Assembly (NCBI GenBank): GCA_030830945.1
Contig: JAURLY010000250.1
Span: forward strand, 1 to 7,834
From: Gammaproteobacteria bacterium
GTDB lineage: Bacteria > Pseudomonadota > Gammaproteobacteria > Pseudomonadales > GM7GCV1
Direction: 5' to 3'
DNA: 7,834 nucleotides
Each line of letters starts with the position of its first letter. Position 1 is the stretch's first letter. The notes under the pieces are model-generated. The model was given only the letters and a program-made list of their open reading frames with translations, was not told the DNA's origin and did not search any database. Made by a program: the position numbers and the translations under genes. Shown piece by piece: positions 1-6,515 of the stretch.

Positions 1-1195
1 CGTTCTTGCGACTCACGCGGATCGTGAAAAGCTCTTTAAGCAGGCCGGAAAGACTATCGTTGATATCGTCAAACGATATTACGAGCACGATGACGATTCC
101 GTACTTCCACGTAACATTGGCAACCGAAAAGCCTTTGAAAATGCCATGTCGCTTGACATCGCCATGGGTGGCTCGACAAATACAATTCTTCATTTATTAG
201 CCATTGCCCAAGAGGCAGAACTCGATTTCACCATGACAGATATGGACGTGCTTTCGCGAAAAGTGCCCCAATTATGCAAAGTGGCACCCAATACACCCAA
301 ATATCATATGGAAGATGTTCATAGGGCGGGTGGAGTAATGGGTATTTTGGGGGAGCTAGCGCGTGGCGGTCTACTCCATACAGATATCCCCACTGTACAC
401 AGCGCCACACTGGCAGATGCCCTGTCGCTCTGGGATATTATGGAAACATCAGACGAATCGGTTAAAGAATTTTTCAAGGCCGGCCCTGCCGGTATACCGA
501 CCCAAGTGGCCTTCAGCCAGGATACACGCTGGAATAGCTTGGATGCAGACCGTGAAAATGGCTGTATACGATCAGTGGAACACGCCTATAGCAAGGATGG
601 TGGCCTGGCCATACTCAGTGGCAATATTGCCGAAAATGGCTGTGTTGTTAAAACGGCCGGTGTTGATGAAAGCATCCTCGTTTTTGAAGGCCCCGCCGTT
701 GTTACCGAATCTCAGGACGAAGCTGTAAAAGCTATTTTGGACGGCAAAGTGAAAGAAGGCGATGTTGTCATCGTTCGCTATGAAGGTCCGCGAGGCGGCC
801 CTGGTATGCAGGAAATGCTTTATCCAACCAGCTACCTTAAATCCAAAGGTCTTGGAAAATCCTGCGCCCTTCTCACTGATGGCCGTTTTTCTGGTGGCAC
901 CTCAGGCCTTTCAATTGGACATGTTTCACCCGAAGCGGCAGCCGGTGGTGCGATAGGGTTGGTCATGAATGGCGATAAAGTTCGAATTGATATTCCCAAT
1001 CGCCGTATAGATGTGATGATTGCTGACGAAGAGCTAGAGAAGCGCCGTAAAGCAATGAACGAGAAGCATGACGGTGGTGACTGGGCTCCCGCAGAAGCCA
1101 GACCACGGGCAGTATCTACAGCACTAAAAGCCTATGCCAAAATGGCAACAAGTGCTGATAAGGGCGCAGTGAGGGATTTATCCCGTTTAGACTAG
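1..1195 (+). CDS. ilvD: Dihydroxy-acid dehydratase IlvD, 5'-truncated by window edge
   Basis: This is the C-terminal 397 residues of dihydroxy-acid dehydratase, the Fe-S enzyme that dehydrates 2,3-dihydroxy-isovalerate and 2,3-dihydroxy-3-methylvalerate to the 2-keto acids in valine and isoleucine synthesis. The open frame runs in from the left edge (first full codon at 2). It begins VLATHADREKLF, matching E. coli IlvD near residue 220 of 616, so about 220 residues are missing. The ATG at 146 is internal and is not the start. Family blocks seen include SLDIAMGGSTN, KVPQLCKVAP, YHMEDVHRAGG, GPRGGPGMQEMLYPTS and DGRFSGGTSG (visible residues 293-302), which carries the conserved active-site serine region. 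The cysteines that bind the cluster in this family lie upstream and are outside the window. The reading frame is unbroken to the TAG at 1193-1195. It is convergent with the TonB operon. IlvD rather than the related Edd is supported by near-continuous alignment to IlvD. Confidence 0.97.
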   Translation, partial: VLATHADREKLFKQAGKTIVDIVKRYYEHDDDSVLPRNIGNRKAFENAMSLDIAMGGSTNTILHLLAIAQEAELDFTMTDMDVLSRKVPQLCKVAPNTPKYHMEDVHRAGGVMGILGELARGGLLHTDIPTVHSATLADALSLWDIMETSDESVKEFFKAGPAGIPTQVAFSQDTRWNSLDADRENGCIRSVEHAYSKDGGLAILSGNIAENGCVVKTAGVDESILVFEGPAVVTESQDEAVKAILDGKVKEGDVVIVRYEGPRGGPGMQEMLYPTSYLKSKGLGKSCALLTDGRFSGGTSGLSIGHVSPEAAAGGAIGLVMNGDKVRIDIPNRRIDVMIADEELEKRRKAMNEKHDGGDWAPAEARPRAVSTALKAYAKMATSADKGAVRDLSRLD

Positions 1196-1224
1196 TGGCT
1201 TTGAGCTTCTAGTTTCTCTCCTGA

Positions 1225-1260
1225 CATAAAAAAACCGGCTATTAAGCCGGTTTTTTTATG
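1225..1260. terminator. Bidirectional intrinsic terminator between ilvD and the TonB operon
   Basis: A perfect inverted repeat has 16-nt arms, CATAAAAAAACCGGCT and AGCCGGTTTTTTTATG, around an ATTA loop. On the plus strand the GC stem ACCGGCT/AGCCGGT is followed by a T7 tract, ending ilvD 29 bp after its stop codon. On the minus strand the same element is again a GC stem followed by T7, ending the TPR gene whose stop is at 1279-1281. The A and T tracts on both sides make it work in either direction, as expected between convergent genes. Confidence 0.93.
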
Positions 1261-1278
1261 CTTGTATGGCGTTGAAAG

Positions 1279-2634
1279 CTAACGCGCAGCCAGTATGGCA
1301 TCCAGGTCAATTCCTGAATCCCTTAGCTGTTGATCACGTTTCTTCTCAGCTTCTACGTAGCGAATCCATTCTACGGCCGAATCGTATGCCTCCGCATTCC
1401 GATCAACCTGACGGAAAGTACGAATTGCATCGTCATATCGTTTCAAGTTGAACTCAGCGTTACCCTTGGTCAGGTATACGAGATCCATGCGATCAGCGCC
1501 GCGTTCTGCTGCTTCGGTGGCTGTTCGCCGCGCGTCCTCATATCGCTCCAAATCCACATAAATGCCAGCTAGACGGGCGAAGCTTTCTCCATCAGATGAC
1601 TTTTCCGCTGCTCTTTCCATCCAAGGAAGTGCTTTTTGTAACTCAGCGGACTGATAGAGGGCAGAACCGATTAGCTGAAGATTTTTTTCACTATCTTCAA
1701 CTTCTTCTTCTTCCATAGCAGCAATCATGATATCAGCTGCCTTATAAGGCGCCTGAGCTGATATGAACATATAAGCCATACCAACGTATTGCCCTTCAGA
1801 AGTGAATCCGTCTTGTATATAAGCTAAGTGATAAGCTGCCATTTGCTCAACTTCTTCTTCGAGTTCAGCATACATACCGCCGAGTTCACGCCAATATCTG
1901 ACATTAGGGTAGTGAACGATTAGCTTGTTTAGAACATCAACACATTTACGGAAATTGCGCTGCTCGTAACTGATAGCTTTCTGAATTCCATACCAGTTTT
2001 CCTGGGCTATATCTCCACTGGATTCGCGCATTTCAATGGCAATCTCGATATTTTCCAATGAACTGTCCAAATCACCCATGTTGTAATTGATGTTAGCCAT
2101 AAGTGCATAATCTGATGCGCCTATTATTTGCTGCAATGACATCCACTCGGTGAAATATCTTAGCGCCAAATCCCATTGCTCATCCATCATGTGCAATTGG
2201 GCAACAGTCTTCAGGGTACGTATAACCAAGGGAGCATTTGCCTCGGGCTCATTGACTACCCTTGTGTAGTACTCCTTGGTTCTTGCTTGGTCTTCCAAAA
2301 GGTAATAGGTATAACCAAACAGATTCCAGAGCTCAGCTTTTTCATGTCCAGGTAAATTGTCCGTTCGAATATCTTGCAAAACTTGCAAGGCACACTGAGG
2401 ATTCGGCTCTGGAACAGGGCCATCCTTTTGTTCAGGCTCAGGCGCCAAACAAAATCTGGCCGGCTCTAGACGCTTGGCCAAAGATTGACTCATGGCCTTA
2501 ACTTTGGTGGTCTCCACATTTTCAAATCGTCTTTCTTCTTTTTCTTCCTGAGCTTGAACCAAATCGGCTCCCATGCCCAAAAAACAAAAGACAAGCAGAA
2601 AGCGCTGAACTAGTTCTTTCATATCTACTTTCAT
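1279..2634 (-). CDS. Secreted TPR-repeat protein, last gene of the TonB2-type operon
   Basis: A 451-residue exported helical-repeat protein. The N-terminus is a signal peptide: basic start, hydrophobic stretch LLVFCFLGMG, and likely cleavage at VQA|QE after residue 28. After a short acidic and proline-rich linker with two cysteines (C62 and C81, a possible disulfide) come about nine or ten TPR-like helical hairpins from about residue 98 to 425. The clearest are WNLFGYTYYLLED, ALMANINYNMGDLDSSLENIEIAI, GSALYQSAELQKALPWMERA, ARLAGIYVDLERYEDARRTA and LTKGNAEFNLKRYDDAIRTF. The C-terminus is a charged helix. I chose ATG 2634 because it directly precedes the signal peptide and has GAGAAAG upstream. 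A GTG at 2649 would add five residues. It starts 18 bp after tonB2 stops, so it is cotranscribed. Vibrio tonB2 loci carry a TPR gene in the same place. Its role is unproven; a periplasmic scaffold or partner of TonB is an inference. Confidence 0.88.
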   Translation of the reverse strand: MKVDMKELVQRFLLVFCFLGMGADLVQAQEEKEERRFENVETTKVKAMSQSLAKRLEPARFCLAPEPEQKDGPVPEPNPQCALQVLQDIRTDNLPGHEKAELWNLFGYTYYLLEDQARTKEYYTRVVNEPEANAPLVIRTLKTVAQLHMMDEQWDLALRYFTEWMSLQQIIGASDYALMANINYNMGDLDSSLENIEIAIEMRESSGDIAQENWYGIQKAISYEQRNFRKCVDVLNKLIVHYPNVRYWRELGGMYAELEEEVEQMAAYHLAYIQDGFTSEGQYVGMAYMFISAQAPYKAADIMIAAMEEEEVEDSEKNLQLIGSALYQSAELQKALPWMERAAEKSSDGESFARLAGIYVDLERYEDARRTATEAAERGADRMDLVYLTKGNAEFNLKRYDDAIRTFRQVDRNAEAYDSAVEWIRYVEAEKKRDQQLRDSGIDLDAILAAR

Positions 2635-2652
2635 AGTTCTTTCTCGCACTAT

Positions 2653-3276
2653 TTACTCGGCAAGTTCGAAAGTGAATTTGTAGAAATGGTCCACTTCTAC
2701 AGCCCTGCCATCGATTATTCGAGGCTTGTACTTCAGTCTCTCGGCTGCCCTTACCGCTGAACGATCAAAGATTGAGTCAGTTGACTCAACGACCACAACA
2801 TCTCGAGTCAGACCTTGCGTAGTAATTGTAAATGTCACGACAACGTAGCCTTCGATTCCTCGCTGCAATGCTCGTCGCGGGTAGTCAGGTTGTATCGCAA
2901 CCAGTGGAATAATGTCACCGTCCGAAAATCCTCCGCCAAGAGAAATATCAACGTTGGCTGCCACTCGAGTAGCAGACAAATCCAGCGTTTCTACGCTTGC
3001 ATCAACTTCAATATCCTGTTTAGGAATATCGGGTGGTTGTTCCTCAGGCTCATCAATCTCTTCGATCTTGCGCTCTTTGAACTGATCTTCAATCTCGCGA
3101 TCTTCTTGCCAAATATCAGCTATTTGAGGACGACCATCAGTATCAGGCTCTGACAAATCTGACTTAATCAAAAACTGCATCAAAAAGAGCAGGCTAAAAA
3201 CTACAACGATGGCTAAGATCGCTGATGGAGCGAGAAGCAAAAACCCACTTTGACGTGGTTTTACCTTGTTCATCAT
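2653..3276 (-). CDS. tonB: TonB2-type energy transducer
   Basis: TonB couples the proton-driven ExbB/ExbD motor to outer-membrane TonB-dependent receptors. The 207-residue protein (E. coli TonB has 239) has one N-terminal membrane anchor at about residues 11-37, a periplasmic linker at about 38-120, and a C-terminal TonB domain at about 122-207. The domain shows the family pattern: QPDYPRRALQRGIEGYVVV, a TxxG turn, then VVESTDSIFDRSAVRAAERLKYKP. The linker is unusual: residues 38-92 hold about 21 acidic against 7 basic residues and few prolines, instead of the Pro-Glu/Pro-Lys repeats of classical TonB. No histidine is seen in the anchor, whereas E. coli TonB has His20 there. The first ATG (3276) overlaps the exbD stop as ATGA. 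GGAGG at 3281-3285 lies 4 nt before it and 7 nt before a second ATG at 3273, so the second may be the true start. Context and short length support the TonB2 class. Confidence 0.94.
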   Translation of the reverse strand: MMNKVKPRQSGFLLLAPSAILAIVVVFSLLFLMQFLIKSDLSEPDTDGRPQIADIWQEDREIEDQFKERKIEEIDEPEEQPPDIPKQDIEVDASVETLDLSATRVAANVDISLGGGFSDGDIIPLVAIQPDYPRRALQRGIEGYVVVTFTITTQGLTRDVVVVESTDSIFDRSAVRAAERLKYKPRIIDGRAVEVDHFYKFTFELAE

Positions 3277-3668
3277 CGTTCCTCCGCAGCTATGGTAATG
3301 CGCTCAACGCCAACGTCTTTCGCTGCGTCTGCAACTTGCGCAATTTGTAAAATACGCGCTTCTTCATCTGCCTGAATTACCATCTCTCCATTTGGATTTT
3401 CAGAGTACATTACTGCTATACGCGTTCTGAGGAAACGAGGATCAACCAATTCACGGTTAATCCATATCTGACTATCGTTATCGATTGCAATCAGCATCGC
3501 GGGCTTGCTTTCTGTGGCATTAAGCGCACCCGGACGAAGAACATCTGCCCCAGGCAATTTAATGAAAGTGGCAGTCACGATGAAGAAAATCAACATAATA
3601 AACACCACATCCAGCATGGGCGTGAGGTCGATCTGTTGTTCGTCGGCTTTTTTTCTATTCCTACTCAT
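3273..3668 (-). CDS. exbD: ExbD2-type TonB-complex proton channel subunit
   Basis: ExbD sits with ExbB in the inner membrane and uses proton motive force to energise TonB. This 131-residue protein has a basic cytoplasmic N-terminus, then the family signature IDLTPMLDVVFIMLIFF leading into a single transmembrane helix at about residues 19-36. Asp20 aligns with Asp25 of E. coli ExbD, the essential proton-carrying residue. A periplasmic domain follows at about 55-131, with the typical VIQADEEARILQIAQVADAAKDVGVERITIA pattern (here residues 97-127). The length is normal for ExbD/TolR proteins. ExbD rather than TolR is preferred because tonB, not tolA/tolB/pal, follows directly. It begins 11 bp after the exbB stop, with GAGG about 9 nt upstream of ATG 3668, and its stop overlaps the tonB start by 4 bp. 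Confidence 0.95.
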   Translation of the reverse strand: MSRNRKKADEQQIDLTPMLDVVFIMLIFFIVTATFIKLPGADVLRPGALNATESKPAMLIAIDNDSQIWINRELVDPRFLRTRIAVMYSENPNGEMVIQADEEARILQIAQVADAAKDVGVERITIAAEER

Positions 3669-3679
3669 GGTTCGCTACC

Positions 3680-4204
3680 TCAGTGATCCATGGTGAGGTG
3701 ATCTTCAAGAAATGCAGTTTCGTTATTCGCTTTACGGCTAACGAAATTGTCTCCAAATACACCAGCTATTGCTACCACCATTCCCGACAATGTGGGGACA
3801 GTAGCAGTGAAAACACCGGTGGCCATTTGGCGTGCGTCACCGCCGCCAGTAATGGCCATCACCTCAAACACATTGATCATACCAGTAACCGTTCCCAAAA
3901 GCCCAAAGAGGGGCGCCAGGGCAACAGTGGTCTTAATCATTGAAAGATAAGTGTTCACACGCTCAGTGACTTCAGAAATCAGCTTTTCTCGAACCTTGTG
4001 TGCATGCCAGGAAACCCTTTCAGAACGAGCTTCCCATTCATCTATAGCGGCAGCTACATCTTTGTTCAATCCACCACCGTAGTAGTAGAAGAGCCTATCC
4101 AGGACCAGAGTCCACATGAGGAAGGCTAGGCCCGCAATCAAGTAGATTACGAACCCTCCCAATTCAATGTATGCCTGAACCGCTTCTATTGCGTCGGTAA
4201 ACAT
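3680..4204 (-). CDS. exbB: ExbB2-type MotA/TolQ/ExbB proton channel protein (short form)
   Basis: This is the stator-like subunit that forms the ExbB pentamer around ExbD. The 174-residue protein has three predicted membrane helices at about 16-36, 88-112 and 130-150, with a charged cytoplasmic loop between the first two. The hallmark APLFGLLGTVTGMINVFEVM is at 97-116, and the third helix contains ATVPTLSGMVVAIAG. The C-terminus HLTMDH matches what I recall of Vibrio ExbB2. By eye, Thr138 aligns with Thr181 of E. coli ExbB, but the position of E. coli Glu176 is a threonine (T133). The protein is shorter than E. coli ExbB (244). It starts 5 bp after the ttpC stop, with GAGGG inside the end of ttpC as ribosome site, and exbD follows 11 bp later. 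It lies in an operon with a second, longer ExbB-type protein, which is characteristic of TonB2 systems. Confidence 0.95.
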   Translation of the reverse strand: MFTDAIEAVQAYIELGGFVIYLIAGLAFLMWTLVLDRLFYYYGGGLNKDVAAAIDEWEARSERVSWHAHKVREKLISEVTERVNTYLSMIKTTVALAPLFGLLGTVTGMINVFEVMAITGGGDARQMATGVFTATVPTLSGMVVAIAGVFGDNFVSRKANNETAFLEDHLTMDH

Positions 4205-4209
4205 ACTGA

Positions 4210-5562
4210 TTAACCCTCGGCTTTCTCCGCAACAATGCCTGCTGCTTGTTCATCAAGAATATGAATGATTCGCATCGCTTGGCTGTTAACAAGCGTGTGC
4301 AGCAGAATAGTAGGAATAGCTACGATCAAGCCCCAAACGGTAGTGATCAGGGCCTGGGAGATACCACCAGCCATACCACCAACGTCACCAGCACCATAAA
4401 GTGCGATGCCCTGGAAGGTCAGAATCATACCGGTAACAGTACCCAACAGACCAAGGAGCGGGCCTACAGCTGCAATAATCTTGAGCGCGTTAAGCCAAGC
4501 TTCAATGCCTGGACGCTCTCTAAGAATTGCTTCGTTGAGTTTCAGCTCAAGCGTTTCCGTATCCACGTTAGGCGCGGTTTCATGTACAGCCAAGATACGA
4601 CCCAGAGGGTTGTTTGTATTGGCTGTACCAGACTTAAGTTGTGAACGGATTTTGCCGCTTACTATAGTCAACTGAATGAACTTGAAGATAGCAATCAGGA
4701 TAGCAACGGAGAGAAGCCCCATGAGGACGTAGCCCACGAGACCACCTTGAGTGCTTAGGCGCTCGCCCCAGCTAGGCATGCCAACAAGCGCGCCGAGGAA
4801 GCTACCGCCAGAAGGACCAGTTGGGTCTATACCAAAATTGTTAATTGCTTCCGGTGAATTCTGCAAATCATCAGCATCAGCCTGGAATGCCCTTGGCTGA
4901 CTGGGCAATACCGAAATTCGACCCGTGGTTGGATCGTAAGTAAGGTACTCACCATTGGATACAAGGTTGTAGTTACCTACTCGAACTACTTCACGCGCAG
5001 GATCTTCGCCAACAGCTGCAGTGAACTCTACTACTTTACCGCCTTCGATAATTTGGTCGAGTGTTTCACTCCATACGCGATTAATGTTCTCAATCGATGG
5101 CAGCTCGGTTTGGCTAGCCATTTGAGCAACCATTGCTTCCATGAACTCCGTTCGACCGGGGTACTGTGCAGAAACGATTGAGGTATCAATACCTTCGCGA
5201 ACATCCCCAATGAAACCGGTCAAATGACCAAATAACTCACGCAAAGTACCCAGACGTTCAGTCAGCTGTTGCTGTTTGTCCGCAATGACAAGTTCGTTTT
5301 CATCATAAACACTTTTAAGTTCCAAAGAACGAGCTTCTTCACGGTTTCTTTCAGCATTAGCCGCATTAAGCATGCTTTGCTGTTGCTGTTGCTGTCTTTG
5401 GAAGGCAGCAATGCGTTCACGTGATTCTTGAGTGTCGGAAATGGTTTCTTCACGAACCATCTGAGACAGCTCTTCAAGACTTGCCGCTTCCTGTGCAAAT
5501 ACAGGAGAAACAAAAGCTATTGAACTCAGGGCGATCAGGCCGCTTACGAATAACTTCTTCAT
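4210..5562 (-). CDS. ttpC: TtpC-like long ExbB-type protein with secreted coiled-coil domain
   Basis: TtpC is the extra ExbB-like protein needed by TonB2 systems in Vibrio. This 450-residue protein starts with a signal peptide (VFA|QE, cleavage after 23). It continues with a periplasmic coiled coil at about 25-110 that includes a glutamine run at 55-62, then a small domain at about 150-220 containing GGKVVEFT and VVRVGN, and a Gly/Pro linker. The C-terminal channel module has membrane helices at about 274-298, 358-384 and 402-424. The channel signature VGPLLGLLGTVTGMILTFQGIALYG is at residues 366-390 and GISQALITTVWGLIVAIPTI at 400-419. Thr408 aligns with the conserved ExbB threonine, while the E. 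coli Glu176 position is Gln403. It overlaps the upstream DUF3450 gene by ATGA and has AGGAGG at 5570-5575, 7 nt before the ATG. The periplasmic half resembles the neighbouring DUF3450 protein (see findings). Confidence 0.93.
   Translation of the reverse strand: MKKLFVSGLIALSSIAFVSPVFAQEAASLEELSQMVREETISDTQESRERIAAFQRQQQQQQSMLNAANAERNREEARSLELKSVYDENELVIADKQQQLTERLGTLRELFGHLTGFIGDVREGIDTSIVSAQYPGRTEFMEAMVAQMASQTELPSIENINRVWSETLDQIIEGGKVVEFTAAVGEDPAREVVRVGNYNLVSNGEYLTYDPTTGRISVLPSQPRAFQADADDLQNSPEAINNFGIDPTGPSGGSFLGALVGMPSWGERLSTQGGLVGYVLMGLLSVAILIAIFKFIQLTIVSGKIRSQLKSGTANTNNPLGRILAVHETAPNVDTETLELKLNEAILRERPGIEAWLNALKIIAAVGPLLGLLGTVTGMILTFQGIALYGAGDVGGMAGGISQALITTVWGLIVAIPTILLHTLVNSQAMRIIHILDEQAAGIVAEKAEG
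5377..5394. repeat. Three perfect TTGCTG hexamers encoding the TtpC glutamine run
   Basis: Three back-to-back TTGCTG units on the plus strand read as CAGCAA on the coding minus strand and encode most of the QRQQQQQQ run in the periplasmic coiled coil of TtpC. Changes in copy number by slippage would add or remove two residues without changing frame. With only three copies this is probably composition rather than a contingency locus. Confidence 0.6.
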
Positions 5563-6335
5563 CGGGTGGCCTCCTGTGGAGCAGATACGGGAATACTCAT
5601 GATATTAATCGGAGATTGTTTACGAGCAATTTTCAGACCTTCGGCAATATCAGCATTCCAGTCATCATCCAGCGCCTGCCAGCCACCATTCTGCCAAACG
5701 GCAGATTGGGAAAGATCCTTGGTTTGATACATCAGTGCGACTCGACCAATGCGAAGAATATTTACATCCTGCTCAACACCATCTACAGAAACTGTTTCTG
5801 TGTAAGCTTCAATAGCGTTACCGTACTCAAGCTCAATGCTGTAAGCCTCTAATACCTGACGAAACTTCTCAGCAGTAGAAAGGTTGGAGCGGCCTAGGTT
5901 ATTACGCAGCTTGAAAACTCGTTCATGACGCTCTTCCGTATGGAAAGGCATATCAAGGTCTACGAACTGCCCCAGTGCATCAATCATACCGACCATCAGT
6001 GGGGCGATGTCACGCTCCATAGTTGCCGCGTTAGCAATAGATTGATCAAGATTAGCCAAGGTACGCTCCTGATCAGCAATCTGAAGCTCCTGCTGGGCGT
6101 TATACACCTTCAGGCCTTCAATTTGCTTGGTAACAACCTTGTATTGCTGGACCATGTTGTTTGTTTGTTCGGCAATGCCATTAATGCGTTCTTGTGCAGC
6201 TCTCAGTTCAGCCGTGTTATCCACACTCTGCTGCATTACCGAATCGACTGTTTGGGAATGCGCCATAAAACTAAATGCCATTAAGCCGGAGGCGAGTACA
6301 CCCGCGGCGAGACATTTCATTCGCTGGTTTTTCAT
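5559..6335 (-). CDS. DUF3450-family periplasmic coiled-coil protein, first gene of TonB2-type operon
   Basis: A 258-residue exported protein of the family usually found just upstream of ttpC-exbB2-exbD2-tonB2. A signal peptide (MKNQRMK then a hydrophobic stretch, likely cleavage AHS|Q after residue 27) is followed by a long coiled coil at about 30-108, rich in Q, E and N with heptad-like leucine and isoleucine spacing. A compact domain at about 110-225 contains YGNAIEAYT and ILRIGRVALMY, and a short tail follows. It has no membrane helix apart from the signal peptide. Cys8 is inside the n-region and is not a lipobox. I chose ATG 6335 because it begins the signal peptide and has AGAGG 5 nt upstream; a GTG at 6389 would add 18 residues that spoil the signal peptide. 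It overlaps ttpC by 4 bp. The molecular function is not established; a periplasmic partner of the TonB/TtpC complex is inferred from linkage and architecture. Confidence 0.88.
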   Translation of the reverse strand: MKNQRMKCLAAGVLASGLMAFSFMAHSQTVDSVMQQSVDNTAELRAAQERINGIAEQTNNMVQQYKVVTKQIEGLKVYNAQQELQIADQERTLANLDQSIANAATMERDIAPLMVGMIDALGQFVDLDMPFHTEERHERVFKLRNNLGRSNLSTAEKFRQVLEAYSIELEYGNAIEAYTETVSVDGVEQDVNILRIGRVALMYQTKDLSQSAVWQNGGWQALDDDWNADIAEGLKIARKQSPINIMSIPVSAPQEATR

Positions 6336-6365
6336 GATTTCCTCTATTTCAGGACAATAAAATCT

Positions 6366-6392
6366 AAAAAAATGGAGTGCAAAGGGCACCCC
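6366..6392 (-). terminator. Probable intrinsic terminator downstream of folA (or leader attenuator)
   Basis: On the minus strand, GGGGTGC and GCACTCC form a 7-bp stem with one G-T pair around a CCTTT loop. It is followed after one A by seven T residues (6366-6372). The element lies about 120 bp past the folA stop and 30 bp before the DUF3450 start. It may end the thyA-folA transcript. If the operon promoter lies further upstream it would instead act as an attenuator in the leader. Confidence 0.5.
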
Positions 6393-6397
6393 CCCTA

Positions 6398-6426
6398 TTT
6401 ATATTTGAGGGCAAATAACCGAGCAA
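6398..6426 (-). promoter_or_regulatory. Possible sigma-70 promoter for the DUF3450-ttpC-exbBD-tonB-TPR operon
   Basis: Minus-strand TATAAA (6398-6403, five of six consensus bases) lies 17 bp downstream of TTGCTC (6421-6426, three of six). Transcription would begin near 6391, inside the run of seven G residues, about 55 bp before the DUF3450 ATG. The -35 is weak, and the terminator-like hairpin overlaps the predicted start, so the call is tentative. No convincing Fur box was seen in this 180-bp region, although iron regulation is common for TonB systems. Confidence 0.3.
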
Positions 6427-6515
6427 ACTTTGGCCTAAAACCATCGCTTGCCTGTCTTTTTTAAGTATTGGAATATGTGCTATTCGCCAGCTGGCGCCGA
6501 TACTAGCACTATTTA

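Noticed and set aside
146..148. ATG at 146 as the start of ilvD
   Set aside because: The frame is open upstream to the window edge, and the upstream residues match IlvD (VLATHADREKLF), so this methionine is internal.
3273..4204. exbB/exbD as tolQ/tolR
   Set aside because: The following gene is a TonB-domain protein, and no tolA, tolB, pal or ybgC is present. The ttpC and DUF3450 neighbours and the HLTMDH tail fit the TonB2 class.
5421..5852. 143-codon plus-strand open frame, along with other plus-strand frames inside the operon such as 4246-4644 and 2815-3153
   Set aside because: They lie antisense to well-supported genes, cross gene boundaries, have no family resemblance and no ribosome site that stands out. 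They are shadows of the minus-strand coding frames.
6387..6389. GTG at 6389 as the DUF3450 start
   Set aside because: It would put 18 extra residues before a good signal peptide and would lie inside the terminator-like stem. ATG 6335 has a ribosome site.
6336..6515. Fur box upstream of the TonB operon
   Set aside because: I looked for GATAATGAT-type inverted repeats on both strands and found none with a convincing match.
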